From the NCBI GenBank assembly GCA_014925825.1, contig JACGCK010000005.1:930001-994000 (forward strand): 64,000 bases of DNA, read 5' to 3'. Each line of letters starts with the position of its first letter. The first letter of the stretch is position 1. Under the pieces are notes generated by a model. The model worked only from the letters and a program-made list of their open reading frames with translations, was not told the DNA's origin and ran no database searches. A program made the translations under genes and the position numbers. Shown here piece by piece: positions 50,504-61,960 of this stretch. This stretch comes from Pholiota molesta. Lineage: Eukaryota > Basidiomycota > Agaricomycetes > Agaricales > Strophariaceae.

Positions 50504-50887
50504 GAGTAGAAAGGTAGAGAGGGTATATGCCGCAGCCCGGGGCTCTCTGGTAGGCCAACGACTGAGACTTGACTGAGGTTGACCAAGTAGAACCCTGTCT
50601 GTTCACGAAGCCAATTAGGACACGTGACTTAACTTGACTTGACGCTCAAGCGCTTCCGAATTGACGCTCTTAAAGTCACAAAGGCGAATTCTATTAAAAA
50701 TATGTACTCAAGAGATACCTCAAGTTAGGTTTTGCTCACTCGAAATATCAACCAGAAGAATTCAAGGAAAGATAATGGTATGTAATCCATCCGCAAGTAT
50801 AAGTACAGTAAAGATTAGGGAAAGATGACTCCTAAATCCTTGTGGATTACTTTTATGTTTTTATACATTTCTTTTAGACTTCAATTT
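50504..50887. other. Region between ATG9 start and LEU4 end
   Basis: ATG9 promoter side and LEU4 3' flank. A TTGACTT word is repeated near 50631-50643. No gene seen. Confidence 0.4.
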
Positions 50888-53471
50888 TCACTGCTTCAGG
50901 GCCACACCCAGATTGTTAGCTGCAACCAAAACCGCTCTGATTCCAGAGGCTGTGATATCGGTATCGACAGCCACGCCCCATCCACGTGTCTTCTTCGAGC
51001 CATCGATTTCGTACAAGAGTTCCACATACGAAGCGGCCACAACCTCTGTGCCCTCACCAATCGAATGCTCCGAATATTCACGAATGGTCAAGACTCCATC
51101 GGTGAGAGAGCGTAGGGCTGAGAGAGTACACGACAGCGGTCCATTTCCATCTCCAGTGACAGATTGCTTTTCACCGTTCACGATAATTTCGCCAACAAAC
51201 CGACGATCGCTGCCATCGCCCACATGTTCCAGATTGAATTTACCCAACTGAAGTTTTCCAGCGGAGCCACCAGATGGATAGAACCCGTATGTCGACTGGA
51301 AGAGCTCTGTCAACGCCCCCAAGGAGATGACGCCACCAACATCTGCAGCAGCTCTTTGCGCAACCTCGAAGAATGCTGACTGCAGGCGCCGTGGAAGCTC
51401 CAGGCCCAAAGAGTTGACGATGACACTTGCAATGTCTGCTTGACCGGACTGCGAGTTGAAACCAACGCTCAGCTTGAGTTCAGGTAGAGGACGATCACCG
51501 ATTGCATTATTGACTGCGCTCAACAAAGCGCGAAGGCCAGAGCCAGCGATATCTGAGTCAACACCAACACCCCACCAGGATTGAGCGGATTTACGATCTC
51601 CAGCAGGAACAATCTCGACGTAGGAAGCGGCCTTCGCCTCTTTGCCCTCACCGATGGAGTGCTCAATATAATCACGAATGGTGAAATCGACATCCAGATG
51701 CACACGAAGAGCATCCAATAACGAAGACAGAGGTCCATTTCCATCCCCTCTGATGACGCGGTATACTCCATCGACAGAGAGAGTTCCATCGAAGCGGCGA
51801 CGCTCATCAAGGGTATCTTCGCCGTCTTCCGCAGGATCGTCGATAGGTTCTGCGGATATCTTGAAGTTACGCAAAGCCAATCTGCCCTGGTATTTGGGCC
51901 CTCCATAGTGGTAGGTTTGACGGAAGGTCGTTGTGATATCGTCTACTGTCATCTCCCGAGCTTCGCGATCGGCAACTGCTTGAACCACTTGGTAGAAAGC
52001 GACTTGCATCTTCCGAGGAAGGTCCAGTAACAAGTGTTGTTTGATGAGGTACGAAATACCACCCTTTCCTGACTGCGAGTTGACACGAATGACAGCCTCG
52101 TAGTCTTGCCCGAGATCAGCGGGGTCAATTGGGAGGTAGGGGATATCCCAATATTTAGGTTGCCCTTGAACTTCAGCCTCCGCGTGTCGAATTTTCTGGG
52201 CTTCGAATCCTTTCTTGATAGCGTCTTGATGTGAACCAGAGAAAGCAGTGAAAACCAGTTCTCCAGCGTAAGGGTGGCGAGGATGGACAGGGAGGTCGTT
52301 GCATTGTGTCACGGTATCGATCACGGATTGGATATCGCTGAAGTCCAATCCTGGGTTAATGCCCTGGGTATATAGGTTCAAAGCCAAGTTGACGAGGTCC
52401 ACGTTTCCTGTACGTTCACCATTTCCGAACAAGCAACCCTCCACCCGATCTCCGCCCGCAAGCATACCGAGCTCGGCCGACGCAATGCCAGTACCTGGAT
52501 ATAAACTTAATTAAAGATTCATTTGAAAAATAATACACTCAATACCTCGATCGTTATGAGGGTGCAAGCTGACGATGATCTTCTCTCGTTCGGTAATTTT
52601 ATTACAAAAGTTTTCAATCTGGTTTCTTGGTTAATTTGAGAATACCCCAAGTAATATTATGCCACACAGACCTGATCCGCATAGTGATTGGGAGGAGCAA
52701 TTTCGACAGTCGATGGAAGGTTAAAGATGATGCGGTCGTCTCCGGTCCCCGCCTTGCCCCATGCTGCCTTGACTGCCTCACAGACTTCGATAGCAAAGTC
52801 TGGCTCTGTCTGCGTGAATGTCTCGGGGCTGTATTCGTACTTGAAAATAGTCCCGTATTTAGCGGTACATTCTTCAGTCAGTTGTCGAACAAGTTTTGTG
52901 TGAGTAACAGCCAGTTCGACTGTCTTTTCCTTGGAATTTCGGAAGACAATGTTACGAAAACTTGGAGATGTCGCGTTGTACATGTGGAGAATAGCATGTT
53001 TTGTGCCAGCTACAGCGTCAATGGTGCGTCTGATCAAGTCTTCTCTAGCTGGAGTCAAAACCTAGAGCAATATATTAGGATGAAGTAGTAGATGAGGGCA
53101 ACGATATGACGAACTTGGATCCACACATCGTCCGGAATCTCATTGTTCTCGATCAGGCCACGAACAAACTGGAAGTCCGTGTCACTAGCAGCAGGATATG
53201 CGACCTCGATCTGCTTCACGCCACATTTTACGAGCTGCCTAAAGAAGAGGGTCTTCTGCTCGATAGTCATGGGGTTGGCCAGTGCTTGATTTCCATCCCG
53301 CAGATCGGTCGACAGCCAAACAGGAACCTTTGTGAACGTCTTCGAAGGCCATTGGCGATTCTCAAGGTTTATAGGGGCGTACGGCTTGTACTTTCGAGAT
53401 GGATCAGACCTATGGAGGTGTATGAGATCAGGATGTGCATAGTTAAAGACTGAAGCTTACAGCATAGGCAT
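50888..53471 (-). CDS. LEU4: 2-isopropylmalate synthase with duplicated LeuA regulatory domain
   Basis: Five exons: 53471-53461 (11 nt), 53409-53115, 53061-52672, 52618-52546 and 52494-50888 (2376 nt, 791 aa). It makes the first committed step of leucine synthesis, condensing 2-ketoisovalerate with acetyl-CoA. The TIM barrel has the DRE-TIM motif LRDGNQA, SLHPHND metal ligands and [16 protein letters not shown]. After the barrel, the usual SQSGKGG linker plus LeuA allosteric domain ([14 protein letters not shown]...[18 protein letters not shown]...[20 protein letters not shown]) is followed by a second diverged copy ([13 protein letters not shown]...[14 protein letters not shown]...[18 protein letters not shown]...[20 protein letters not shown]). 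That adds about 180 residues to the ~600-620 aa usual in fungi. The second intron starts GTTCGT. It is divergent from GUS1. Confidence 0.96.
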
Positions 53472-53678
53472 GATGATATTGGGGACAAAAGGAGTGGGGA
53501 GTAGGATAAACGATTATCGAGGAGTACTGAAATTTATATCGCATGTGACTATACTCTCCAGAATATAAAAATGACTCATACTAACGAAATCATATCTGCA
53601 GAATGATCTAATCGCTGATTAGACGCGCCATCTAGGAGTCATTCATCCTATCTTGTTGCTTGTTCTCGCTCTTTCACG

Positions 53679-56439
53679 ATGGCTGCAACTCTCACAGTGT
53701 CTCCAAAGCAAAGTCCTTTTCCTTTCGGTCCAGCAGCCATTGCTGCATATACTGGCAAGGTAGATATAAATTTTGACGACACCGCCGCTGCCCCTTCTTT
53801 GACGATTGGCGGCTCAACTATCGATGATGATGAAGCCATCATCCAAGCTCTTGCAAAAGAGACTGGCCTTGCCGAGGCTAGCGCCAAGGTAAATAAACAG
53901 TTTTCATTCGTCCGCATACTCTCACGACGCGTAAATCAGAGCTCCGCATTTTTTACCTTGGCTAAAAACTTGAAGACACTCGCCGTTTTCCCCGAGATTG
54001 TCACTGCACTAGATTCAGTCGATGATCATCTTGCCTTCCGCACCTTTCTCATCGGTCATACCGTCTCCGCTGCGGATTGGGCTCTTTGGGGATCTCTGAA
54101 AGGTTAGTCAGTCCAAGAGAAACTGTTGAATTTACTATAACTAAGAAATGTTTTTCAAGGCAACATCAAGATCTTGGGTCTTCTCAAAAACAATCAGCAT
54201 CCTCATTTGTTGCGCTGGTTTTCTTACTTCGATTCCCTCGCGTCCACCCAGACATTATTGGCCGATTTGGCGAATGCAAAAGCTAACAAAGCACGTTCCA
54301 ACAAGACTGCCGCTGGATTTGCTCTGGACTTCAAGATGCTGTTGACGGAGGTGTTGTTACGCGCTTTCCACCAGAGCCTTCTGGTTATTTGCATATTGGA
54401 CACACAAAAGCTGCTATTCTCAATCGATACTTTGCCAAAATGTACCACGGAAAGATGATCGTTCGCTTCGATGATACCAATCCAACAAAAGAGCGCGTGA
54501 GTGATTTTTTTTTCTGCAACCATTTAGATTTACCGACTTATTCTTTCCTTCAGACTGAGTTCGAGGATACCATCCTGGAAGATTTGCAACTTCTCGACAT
54601 TCACGGGGATGTCATCACCCATACTTCCGACCACTTTGATACTCTCTACAAATATGCCATTCAGCTAATCAAAGAAGGCAAGGCCTACGCAGATGACACT
54701 GAACAGATGCAGGTACGTTTATATTTACATGATCAACTGAGTGTATTTTATAACTTAGCTTTACAGATGCGCGAAGAAAGGTTCAACGGAATCGCTTCGA
54801 AGCACAGAGATGATAGCGTCGAAGATAACCTGAAGCATTTCGAAGAAATGAAGACCGGTAGTACTGAAGGCCAGAGGTGGTGTATCAGGGCTAAAATCAG
54901 TGTTGATGATCCAAACAAAGCTATGCGCGATCCAGTTATTTACCGATGCAATCTTCTTCCTCACCATCGAACTGGGTATGTCATCTCAAACTGAAAGCTT
55001 TGACCACTTTGCTCAAGGAAAATCAGAGATAAATGGAAGATCTACCCCACTTATGATTTCGCATGCCCAATTGTCGATTCGATCGAGGGTGTCACTCACG
55101 CACTGAGGACGAACGAATACCGTGATAGAAATCCTCAATATAACTGGATGATGGAGGCTGCAGGCGTTCGAAAAGTTAATATCTGGGATTTCAGGTATGT
55201 TTGACACCCTTGTTCATATATCTCCTAATGAGCTTACTGGATGTGCTGTAGCCGTTTGAACTTCGTGTATACTCTGTTGTCAAAGCGCAAACTTCATTGG
55301 TTTGTCAATGAAAAGCTTGTAGGTGGTTGGGATGATCCTCGTTTCCCAACCGTGCGAGGTATGTCGGTTTAATGTCACAAAAGAGAGTTTGCAAACTTAT
55401 ACAAATGCAATAGGAATTCGTCGTCGTGGCATGACCATTGAAGCTCTCACACAATTTATGCTGTCGCAGGGTCCTTCACAGGCAGTGGTCTCCATGGAAT
55501 GGGATGCTATTTGGACGTTGAACAAGAAAATTATTGACCCAATCGCTCCTCGTTATTGGGCGATTGTGAAAGACAAAGCGTAAGGTCTCTTGTATATACA
55601 TTCCGAACCAGTCCTCATTCTTTGTCCAGCGTTCCTGTGACCATTACTGGTGGCCCAACCTCTGTTGAGGTCAAATCCGTTCCAAAGCACAAGAAAAATG
55701 CGGACATCGGCGAGAAGAAGACCGTATACTCTTCCAATATTTTAGTTGAGCAGGAAGATGCACAATCCTTCGAAGACAACGAAGAGGTAAATAGTAAAGC
55801 AATACTTAATTCAGTGGGCTTAACAAATCGTGGTTTGCATAGGTGACCCTAATGGACTGGGGAAATGCTATCGTCAGATCTAAACAAATCGATGAATCTG
55901 GAACTATCACGGCCATCACCATGGAACTCAACCTCGAAGGCGATTTCCGGAAGACGAAGAAAAAGATTACTTGGCTCGCTCAATCTACACCGGATCTCCC
56001 TCTTTCTTCAGTCACTCTTGTCGATTTCGACTACCTAATCACCAAAAAGAAACTCGAAGAAAATGACAACGTCGCCGACTTTGTTACGCCAGTATCTGAG
56101 TTCAAAGAATTTGCACTCGCGGATGCTAATGTTCTGGAGCTGAAGAAAGGAGACATCATCCAATTCGAGAGAAAGGGATACTATATCTACGACAACGAAA
56201 TTGATGGTCAACGCGAATTCTTCAAGATCCCTGATGGACGTGCTGCTGGTATCGCCAGTAAAGCTGGTCCTCCAGCAACTACTCTTCCGATCACGAGCCC
56301 AGCCGTGTCTACACCGACATCGGCAGAGCCACTGCAACCACCCACGACGATGTACAAAATGGAAAAGATTTACGGAAGTGATCTCAAGTCTGACTTGACG
56401 ACCAAAATGTACCAAATGGAAAACATTTACAAGGCTTAA
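53679..56439 (+). CDS. GUS1: Cytosolic glutamyl-tRNA synthetase (one-base frame break)
   Basis: Multi-exon gene. First exon 53679-53888, intron to 53938, last exon 55843-56439. The N-terminal GST-like domain ([42 protein letters not shown]) mediates Arc1-type complexes. The class I catalytic core has HIGH ([13 protein letters not shown]), [36 protein letters not shown] and the KMSKS-equivalent LSKRKL. A beta-barrel anticodon domain follows, then a tail with two KMYxMExIY-like units. Between FALD and [17 protein letters not shown] the frame moves by one base at about 54330, with no possible intron; one extra base after CTGGACTT restores Leu-Gln-Asp-Ala. The gene is essential and everything else is intact, so a consensus error is likely. 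Confidence 0.95.
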
Positions 56440-56766
56440 TATTTCGGTCACACTTAGGTATTGCAGTTGTCGCCTAATATACTTGGTAATTTTAATAACT
56501 GTCGCATGTAGTCCATAAACATAGACTCCGAAGTATGAACTGATGGTTACTTTACGTGACACTTTACACGAAACGTAACATACTCGTGACTTTTTAGAAA
56601 TAGTGACTCGGACTCAAGATTTGAGTAAATTAGAGGTTAGAACCCTTGTCATTATTTCGGGATGCCTCAACCTCTCTCAGACTCCAGAATCAAAGACACG
56701 GTTTCCCACACAGCCTGCTGCTCAAACAAAATCTAATAGTCTACATTGTACAATCTCCAATCACAG
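56440..56766. other. Convergent 3' flanks of GUS1 and the cyclic phosphodiesterase
   Basis: About 330 bp, AT-rich, no gene seen. Confidence 0.4.
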
Positions 56767-57402
56767 CTAATCCTTGGGAAAGGTGAACTTTCTCAGAACA
56801 ACCCAGCTCTCCACAGGTCCTTCACAACGAACCACCCATATTTCGTGAGCCACAAAGTGATCAAGCCATTCCCCTCCATCTGATAGTCCAGGGAAAATGA
56901 TCACGCCCTGATTTTGAATGTTCTTTCCTCTGATTTGAATCTTATCTTGCAACGCCTGTCGATATTTCTCTCTTTCCCCTTCCGAATCAGCATCGACATT
57001 GGCGATATAGCATAGGGATAAATGAGGAAAGGCAGGCGTTCGGGGTTCGACTTTTAATTCTTCATGCATGTGCAGATGCAGGCTGCTCATCTCGGAGGTC
57101 AATTGGATTGCGATATAGACGGATCGATGATACTCTGATCCCACGTCCACTGACGCAAATTTGCATATCGGAGGCGCCTGGATCTTCGAAATGGCAGATT
57201 CTACAGCGTCCAAGGTAGTTTCCATGGACAAAGGCAATGAAGCGAGAGTAATGTGTGGGTGGAATTTAGGATAAGATTCCCTTGCAAGGTGTTCTGAGGC
57301 AGTCGTTGACCGCACGTTCATGAGAGCTTCTATCGTTTCGGAGTCATCGCTGTTCGGGACAATCCACAAAGATAACCCTGCAAATGTTTGTGAATCCTGC
57401 AT
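56767..57402 (-). CDS. CPD1: 2',3'-cyclic-nucleotide 3'-phosphodiesterase, 2H family
   Basis: A single exon of 211 codons. The two HxT/S motifs of 2H phosphoesterases are at residues 50-52 (PKFHPHITLAS) and 127-129 (AFPHLSLCYI), with the expected spacing. The middle SEYHRSVYIAIQL strand also fits CPDase proteins. In yeast, Cpd1 opens ADP-ribose 1'',2''-cyclic phosphate formed during tRNA splicing. No targeting signal is visible, so it is probably cytosolic. The start is the first Met before the conserved LSLWIVP strand. The protein is of usual length. Confidence 0.9.
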   Translation of the reverse strand: MQDSQTFAGLSLWIVPNSDDSETIEALMNVRSTTASEHLARESYPKFHPHITLASLPLSMETTLDAVESAISKIQAPPICKFASVDVGSEYHRSVYIAIQLTSEMSSLHLHMHEELKVEPRTPAFPHLSLCYIANVDADSEGEREKYRQALQDKIQIRGKNIQNQGVIIFPGLSDGGEWLDHFVAHEIWVVRCEGPVESWVVLRKFTFPKD

Positions 57403-57617
57403 GAGGTAAGACGAAAAGGCAATGATTCACCCATTGCAAGGTTGTGATGGTTGTAATTTGTTCCGGGAGAGTGACAGTCTGTGCAGAGTATAACTATGAA
57501 AGCTATGTACATAAATAGAAATCTAATGATATGTACGACATGTAAATCATCAGTTCTCAAAGATCCAATTTCAAGTCCAGAGGTGAGTAACAAGGCAAAG
57601 CGGTAACACATGAGGGG

Positions 57618-58522
57618 CTATAGCACGAATGGGATCACTGCCTTGCGGTTTTTTGGGTATGAATCTCCAAACTTGTTAAGATACCATTTGTGTCCTTTAT
57701 ATGCTCGAGGCACCATGAGTAGAAATTCAGAGATTAGGAATATCCATGGTGGGGATAGACTCGGGAAGAAGGATGGGGCAGGAGTATTGACGAGGTCGAT
57801 ATAAGTTGAGGGTAGAGCAAAGATGAAAGTGCAGTCGTGATTGTGAGTCCCCCAAGATGGAAAGGGAGCGGCGAAGATGCAAGTGCGAACCCAAACCATT
57901 CAACCCATTCAAAAAAATAATTGGGATAGGAGATGAGGGAATATAGTCCTCCTTGAGGAATGGCATAGTGCTCGCCTCTTGCCTCTCCTTCCTTGGCCTT
58001 GCCCTTAGTTTTGGCTTTACGGCGGATGTTGAGCAGGATCTCATCATGGTAAATGTTTCCAATCAATCCTATGGCCCATATTCCCAGGCCCACATAAAAC
58101 GAGATGCGTGGAGGCCCCTGGAGCCATATGCGGGCGAAAGGAGAGGAGAGGTACGAGCCCATCAAAGAGCCGTTGATGACATTGAAGCCGATCCCACTCA
58201 ACGGAACGATGATGTGCGTCTTCGAACGTGAAGGGGTGCGCAGGGGAGAAATCAACGCACGATTCAGATAGTGGGCCAAGAAGCAGAGGGCAAGGATCAC
58301 GTGGCGGTCAGTCAATGCAGGTAGAGGAGGGGCTTGCATGGTGAGAGGTGAGGTGAGGAAGGTGTAGACAAAGAACATAGGAGAAATGAGTTCCATGAAT
58401 ATCCAGGACTTGATGCCGTTCAAGAGGAATATGTCGACTGCTGCTTCGGCGTGAAACGGCCAAAGGGAGCGTCTATTATAAGGAGGACTGGTGTGAGGAA
58501 CAGAGAACCGAGTGTAAACCAT
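57618..58522 (-). CDS. Steroid 5-alpha-reductase-like membrane enzyme (one-base frame break)
   Basis: A single minus-strand exon of 905 nt, one short of a multiple of three. The first ~230 codons give several membrane helices and the 3-oxo-5-alpha-steroid 4-dehydrogenase signature: AHYLNRALISPLRTP, GNIYHDEILLNIRR and GGLYSLISYPNYFFEWVEWFGFALAS. The C-terminal signature FLLMVPRAYKGHKWYLNKFGDSYPKNRKAVIPFVL lies in another frame. The break maps to the C5 run at 57849-57853 (G5 on the coding strand); one extra G joins both parts. The family reduces the 4,5 double bond of steroids or other enones with NADPH at the ER; the natural substrate here is unknown. The protein would be about 301 aa. Confidence 0.88.
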
Positions 58523-59283
58523 TTCCTAGTCTCTGAAAACAACAGTTATCACTGAGCATGTGTATCATTATTAGCATGAAGACTAGATGTACCGTTGTAT
58601 GTGAACAATACCGGTCCTGTAGTGAACATCCACGTCGGATCCCGCATATTTCTTGCTTTTGCGCTAGCAATATGCCAAAAAAGTTCGTTGATCTATGGTT
58701 CAAGTTCAGACTTTCGGATTCGAAACAAGAGTGGAGGTTTTCGCTATACTCGAGCGTTTCAGATCTAGTACAATGTCGGGAATTGGGAACAAGCTGGTGA
58801 AATCAACCACAGAGAAGTACGTAGGAATCAGCAGAACTTCACACATGGCGCAGCTGTGCGTGATATTTGCTTGTGCTTGGACGAAATATGCTCCTTGACA
58901 GGACAAGACCTATGAGATAATTCTAAGCTGCATTCTATTAAGGAGTCACTCAAAAGAATCGTCCAGAGGAAAAGGATCAACTCTTCGGGTGGAATGTTGG
59001 GAAAACTAATTAATTATTCGATAAATAGTCGGGGGAGTTCAAATATAGTTACAATGTGCCAGAAGCCAAGGTCTGTGGCTTCAAAAAAGCTTGAATAATA
59101 CAACTCAGTAATACACGTTTAAAATTGCGTTTGAGGGGATGGAAAGAATATCAAGTAATGTGGAGTGGAGAGCGCCTAAATGATCGCATAGACGAAAAAG
59201 AAATAATAAAAAGACAAGAAAAAAAAAGAGTAGTTCCATGTCCCAGAATCCGATAACTTCTAAGTACGACAGTTGTTCATACC
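58523..59283. other. Intergenic region
   Basis: Promoter side of the reductase gene and 3' flank of the DUF1776 gene. Open frames at 58558-58898 on both strands carry no recognisable content. An A-rich stretch lies at 59199-59230. Confidence 0.4.
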
Positions 59284-61196
59284 TTATGCACCGGTAGCAG
59301 CAGTGCCATGCGTCTTGCTATTGTTCAGACTCACCCAGCTGCTGTCGACCGCATCACCCGCGTTACTCTCAACATCCGCGTCCGAGCTCGTCTCGACCTC
59401 AGAGGATTCCGGAGTGTCCTCCTTCGCCGTCGTAGGCGTTATAACTGTATTGATGGACGCCTGCTTTGCAGTGACAGGTGGGGGTAGATCAGTCGGTGGG
59501 GTTCTAAAGGGTTCGATGGGAAGGAGGCGGTTGCGGATGGAGACGAGGAAATGGGGCAAGTTGATCAGCCCATCGAGAAGGAGAGAAGGGAGGTGCGATG
59601 CAATTCTGTACGTTGAAGCTAAAGAAAGCGAGAGGTCAATTAAATTACAGTTTTCTAAGACGAGAGCGCTTCTTACCACCCGCGCCGACCGAAAATCGTT
59701 CACCTCGGACCCAGTTACGGACACGCCCCAGGCCAAGCCCTATTCCAAATAGCGTTGGGCCATAGCGGCCACCGCTAACAACACCAACAAGATTGTCGGT
59801 CAGCACAGACAAGTCCGTAGGCTTGCGTGCAATGCCATAGCGATGATCATGGCTGAAGATAACCGCACGCGTTCCCACAGTGAACTGGGTCCAGGTTTTT
59901 CATGCATGATGGAAACGTATGCAGGCCCATAGATGACCTTTTCAGATGCACTCCAATCCTCCATCGACTTGTATATCCCCTCCGGCGGAAGCGTCTTGAA
60001 TGCTCCGCCTACATCAAAAGCGCCCACGTCCACAACCACGATATTGATGTTGCGCATCGACTCGGACCGTTCGGTCGTAGCAGCGATGCGGATCTCCCGT
60101 CGGAGAACCTCAGCAGCGCGCAGTGTCGCAGCAGCGCTCATCGCCTGCACAGATGCAAACGGGAGGCCCACACGTGCGTCGGTCGCAGGCAGACAGATGA
60201 CAACCGACTTCTTTCCAATGTCCTGACTGCGGGCCGATCCCGTGCGCAGAAGGGGCAGCAGTGCCTGAATGACCTGCAGCGGCGTCACCTGCGTAGCCAT
60301 TAGGTAGGGCAGGTACGTGTCCTGTAGTGAGATGTGCTCTAGTGGTGCATTGATGCCCGGCACTGGCGCAGTGAGTGTGAGGAGAGAGATGATGCCGTGG
60401 ATATAGGGCATAGAGGACGGCGATACAAAGGGATCGCCGGGAGAATTGAGTGGAAATTTGCGAGAAAGTGTAGCCGAAAGAGAGCGGAGGAAGATTGGAA
60501 TAGTCGCGGGCTATTGAACGCGATAAATGATAAGCCATATGTAACAAGGTCGAGGCCCACCTCAAAGGGATCTAGTACGTGAGCCTTGACATATCCATGG
60601 GATCGTGCCTCAAGGGCATCTACAGCTTCTGGTGTCGAGACACTAGCGATTACAATGTATCCTTTTCGCTCGAGATCTTGAATCAGCGGTAAGGCATAAG
60701 GCATATCGCCTCCCAGCACGACTGCGATGTCCATCAGAACATAATACAAACATCGATGACCGGTATAACAGTACTTGCCTATAATCTGACGCCGTTCCGC
60801 AGCTTGTGCCGTCCTCTTTCCAGAGTAGAGATGCTTTGCTCGCTTCGTAAAAATGTCTCGATGCCTGATCAGGACGCCGACACCAACTAGACTGGCCACA
60901 ACACCTGTCGTCTTCCAGGGATGACGGGCTATCCAGTCTGCAGACTGGGTTGCCCACGACGACTGGTCAAGGGGAGGGGGAGGGGGAGGTGGTAAAGAGA
61001 CCTGAAAGTCTGCGAGGGCGGGAACATGCACTTCTGAAAAGCCAGGCATACCAGGGCCATAGCGTGCGATGTCGACCCAGAGCTGATTGACGACCTCATT
61101 GACGTCGGGTAGGCTTCTTGTGACGACGTTGAGTGAAGACTGGAGGTACTCTTCGACGGCGGCGAAATACTCCTCGATGTTATCGACAGACGGCAT
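59284..61196 (-). CDS. DUF1776 family protein, SDR-like (Pbr1-like; one-base frame break)
   Basis: Exons: 61196-60779, 60721-60561, 60510-59677 and 59618-59284. With one base added the sum is divisible by three (about 582 aa). Start MPSVDNIEEYFAAVEEYL. A Pro-run (PPPPPPP) precedes a short membrane segment (TTGVVASLVGVGVLI). A Rossmann-like core follows (IIVVLGGDMPYALPLIQDLERKGYIVIASV...VVICLPATDARVGLPFASVQAMSAAATLRAAEVLRREIR), then a Thr/Asp-rich tail. The yeast relative is Pbr1, an ER-associated SDR-like protein of unclear activity. The frame breaks near 59850 between LWERVRLSS and HDHRYGIARKPTDLS. Intron 1 is a GC-AG intron (donor GCAAGT at 60778). Confidence 0.83.
60722..60778 (-). other. 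GC-AG intron in the DUF1776 gene
   Basis: Minus-strand donor ATAG|GCAAGT and acceptor ATCGCAG. Splicing gives RRQIIVVLGGDMP, the conserved first beta strand and nucleotide-loop region; no GT donor would do so. Confidence 0.8.
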
Positions 61197-61512
61197 CGTG
61201 GGCGAGCGAAAGTAAGTTTGCCCAGCCAAATCCAGACAACGCAAGTCAAACCTGTCTTGGTATGACGACTCAAGCCGGCAACAAGCGCAGGACCGCCGCA
61301 GGTACGTTAAAGACAACGCCCACACAAGGGGCGAGGTCTACAACAATATCAGAATTCTATTCCAGTCTATTCCTCTCTGGCGAATTCAGACAATATTTTA
61401 TCTAGCCAACGGCAAAAACGCAGACGCTGTCCCTTGTAAGTAAGAGGATTGCAAAGATGTATACTTGAATGATAGTTTAGATGTATTCCAAAAGATTGGA
61501 TTTGTTTTTGTA
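61197..61512. other. Region between DUF1776 start and the tRNA
   Basis: Promoter side of the DUF1776 gene and 5' flank of the tRNA gene; no other feature seen. Confidence 0.4.
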
Positions 61513-61594
61513 GGCGTTATAGCTAAGTGGTTACAGCGATAGATTAGAAATCTATTCCTCTTTGAGGGCGTAGGTTCGAGTCCTACTGACGTCG
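61513..61594 (+). tRNA. tRNA-Ser (anticodon AGA), no intron
   Basis: 82 nt. The 7-bp acceptor stem GGCGTTA/TGACGTC has two G-U pairs, followed by discriminator G73, as in serine tRNAs. The A box is TAGCTAAGTGG. The anticodon stem ATAGA/TCTAT encloses loop TTAGAAA with anticodon AGA (read as IGA after editing, decoding UCU/UCC). A long type II variable arm (CCTCTTTGAGGG) and a T arm with B box GGTTCGAGTCC complete it. CCA is absent, as expected. A run of T follows at 61601-61607 as a Pol III terminator. Confidence 0.97.
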
Positions 61595-61960
61595 GTCAAA
61601 CTTTTTTTCTGTTTTTTTTCTTCTTCTTCTTTTTTCTGCCCTCGATCTGCTGCAAGCCTGCATGCAACTTTAAGACTATTGCTCTAGGAGTCCAGGACCA
61701 TCGCAAAAATTAAATCGAGGAAGGCCGAAGAAAAGAGGTTGGCAAAAGGCTAAAGAATTGGAGAGGAGTTACGCAGGAGTTGTGTATCCTGAACCAAAGC
61801 CGCCATGCACTTCAATGACGTGTCACCCAGGGAGTTCCAAGAGCGAAGAAATCCAGTCACTGATAAGCAATGCAAATTTTGAATTTTGAACAGGCAGGAT
61901 ATACTCTATGTGGTAATGAATTAAGTATAAACAACCCCCTCGACCAAGAAAACCCTCCAC
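61595..61960. other. Intergenic region between tRNA-Ser and ATP2
   Basis: T/C-rich just after the tRNA, then ordinary sequence that should contain the ATP2 3' UTR. No gene seen. Confidence 0.4.
61599..61612 (+). terminator. Poly-T Pol III terminator of tRNA-Ser
   Basis: A T7 run within ten bases of the tRNA 3' end, followed by further T-rich sequence. Confidence 0.75.

Noticed and set aside
54321..54340. GUS1 as a pseudogene
   Set aside because: A single frame break in an essential, otherwise fully conserved gene; a missing base in the consensus is far more likely.
61513..61594. tRNA intron or another isotype
   Set aside because: The anticodon loop closes perfectly without an intron, and the long variable arm and G73 fit serine only.
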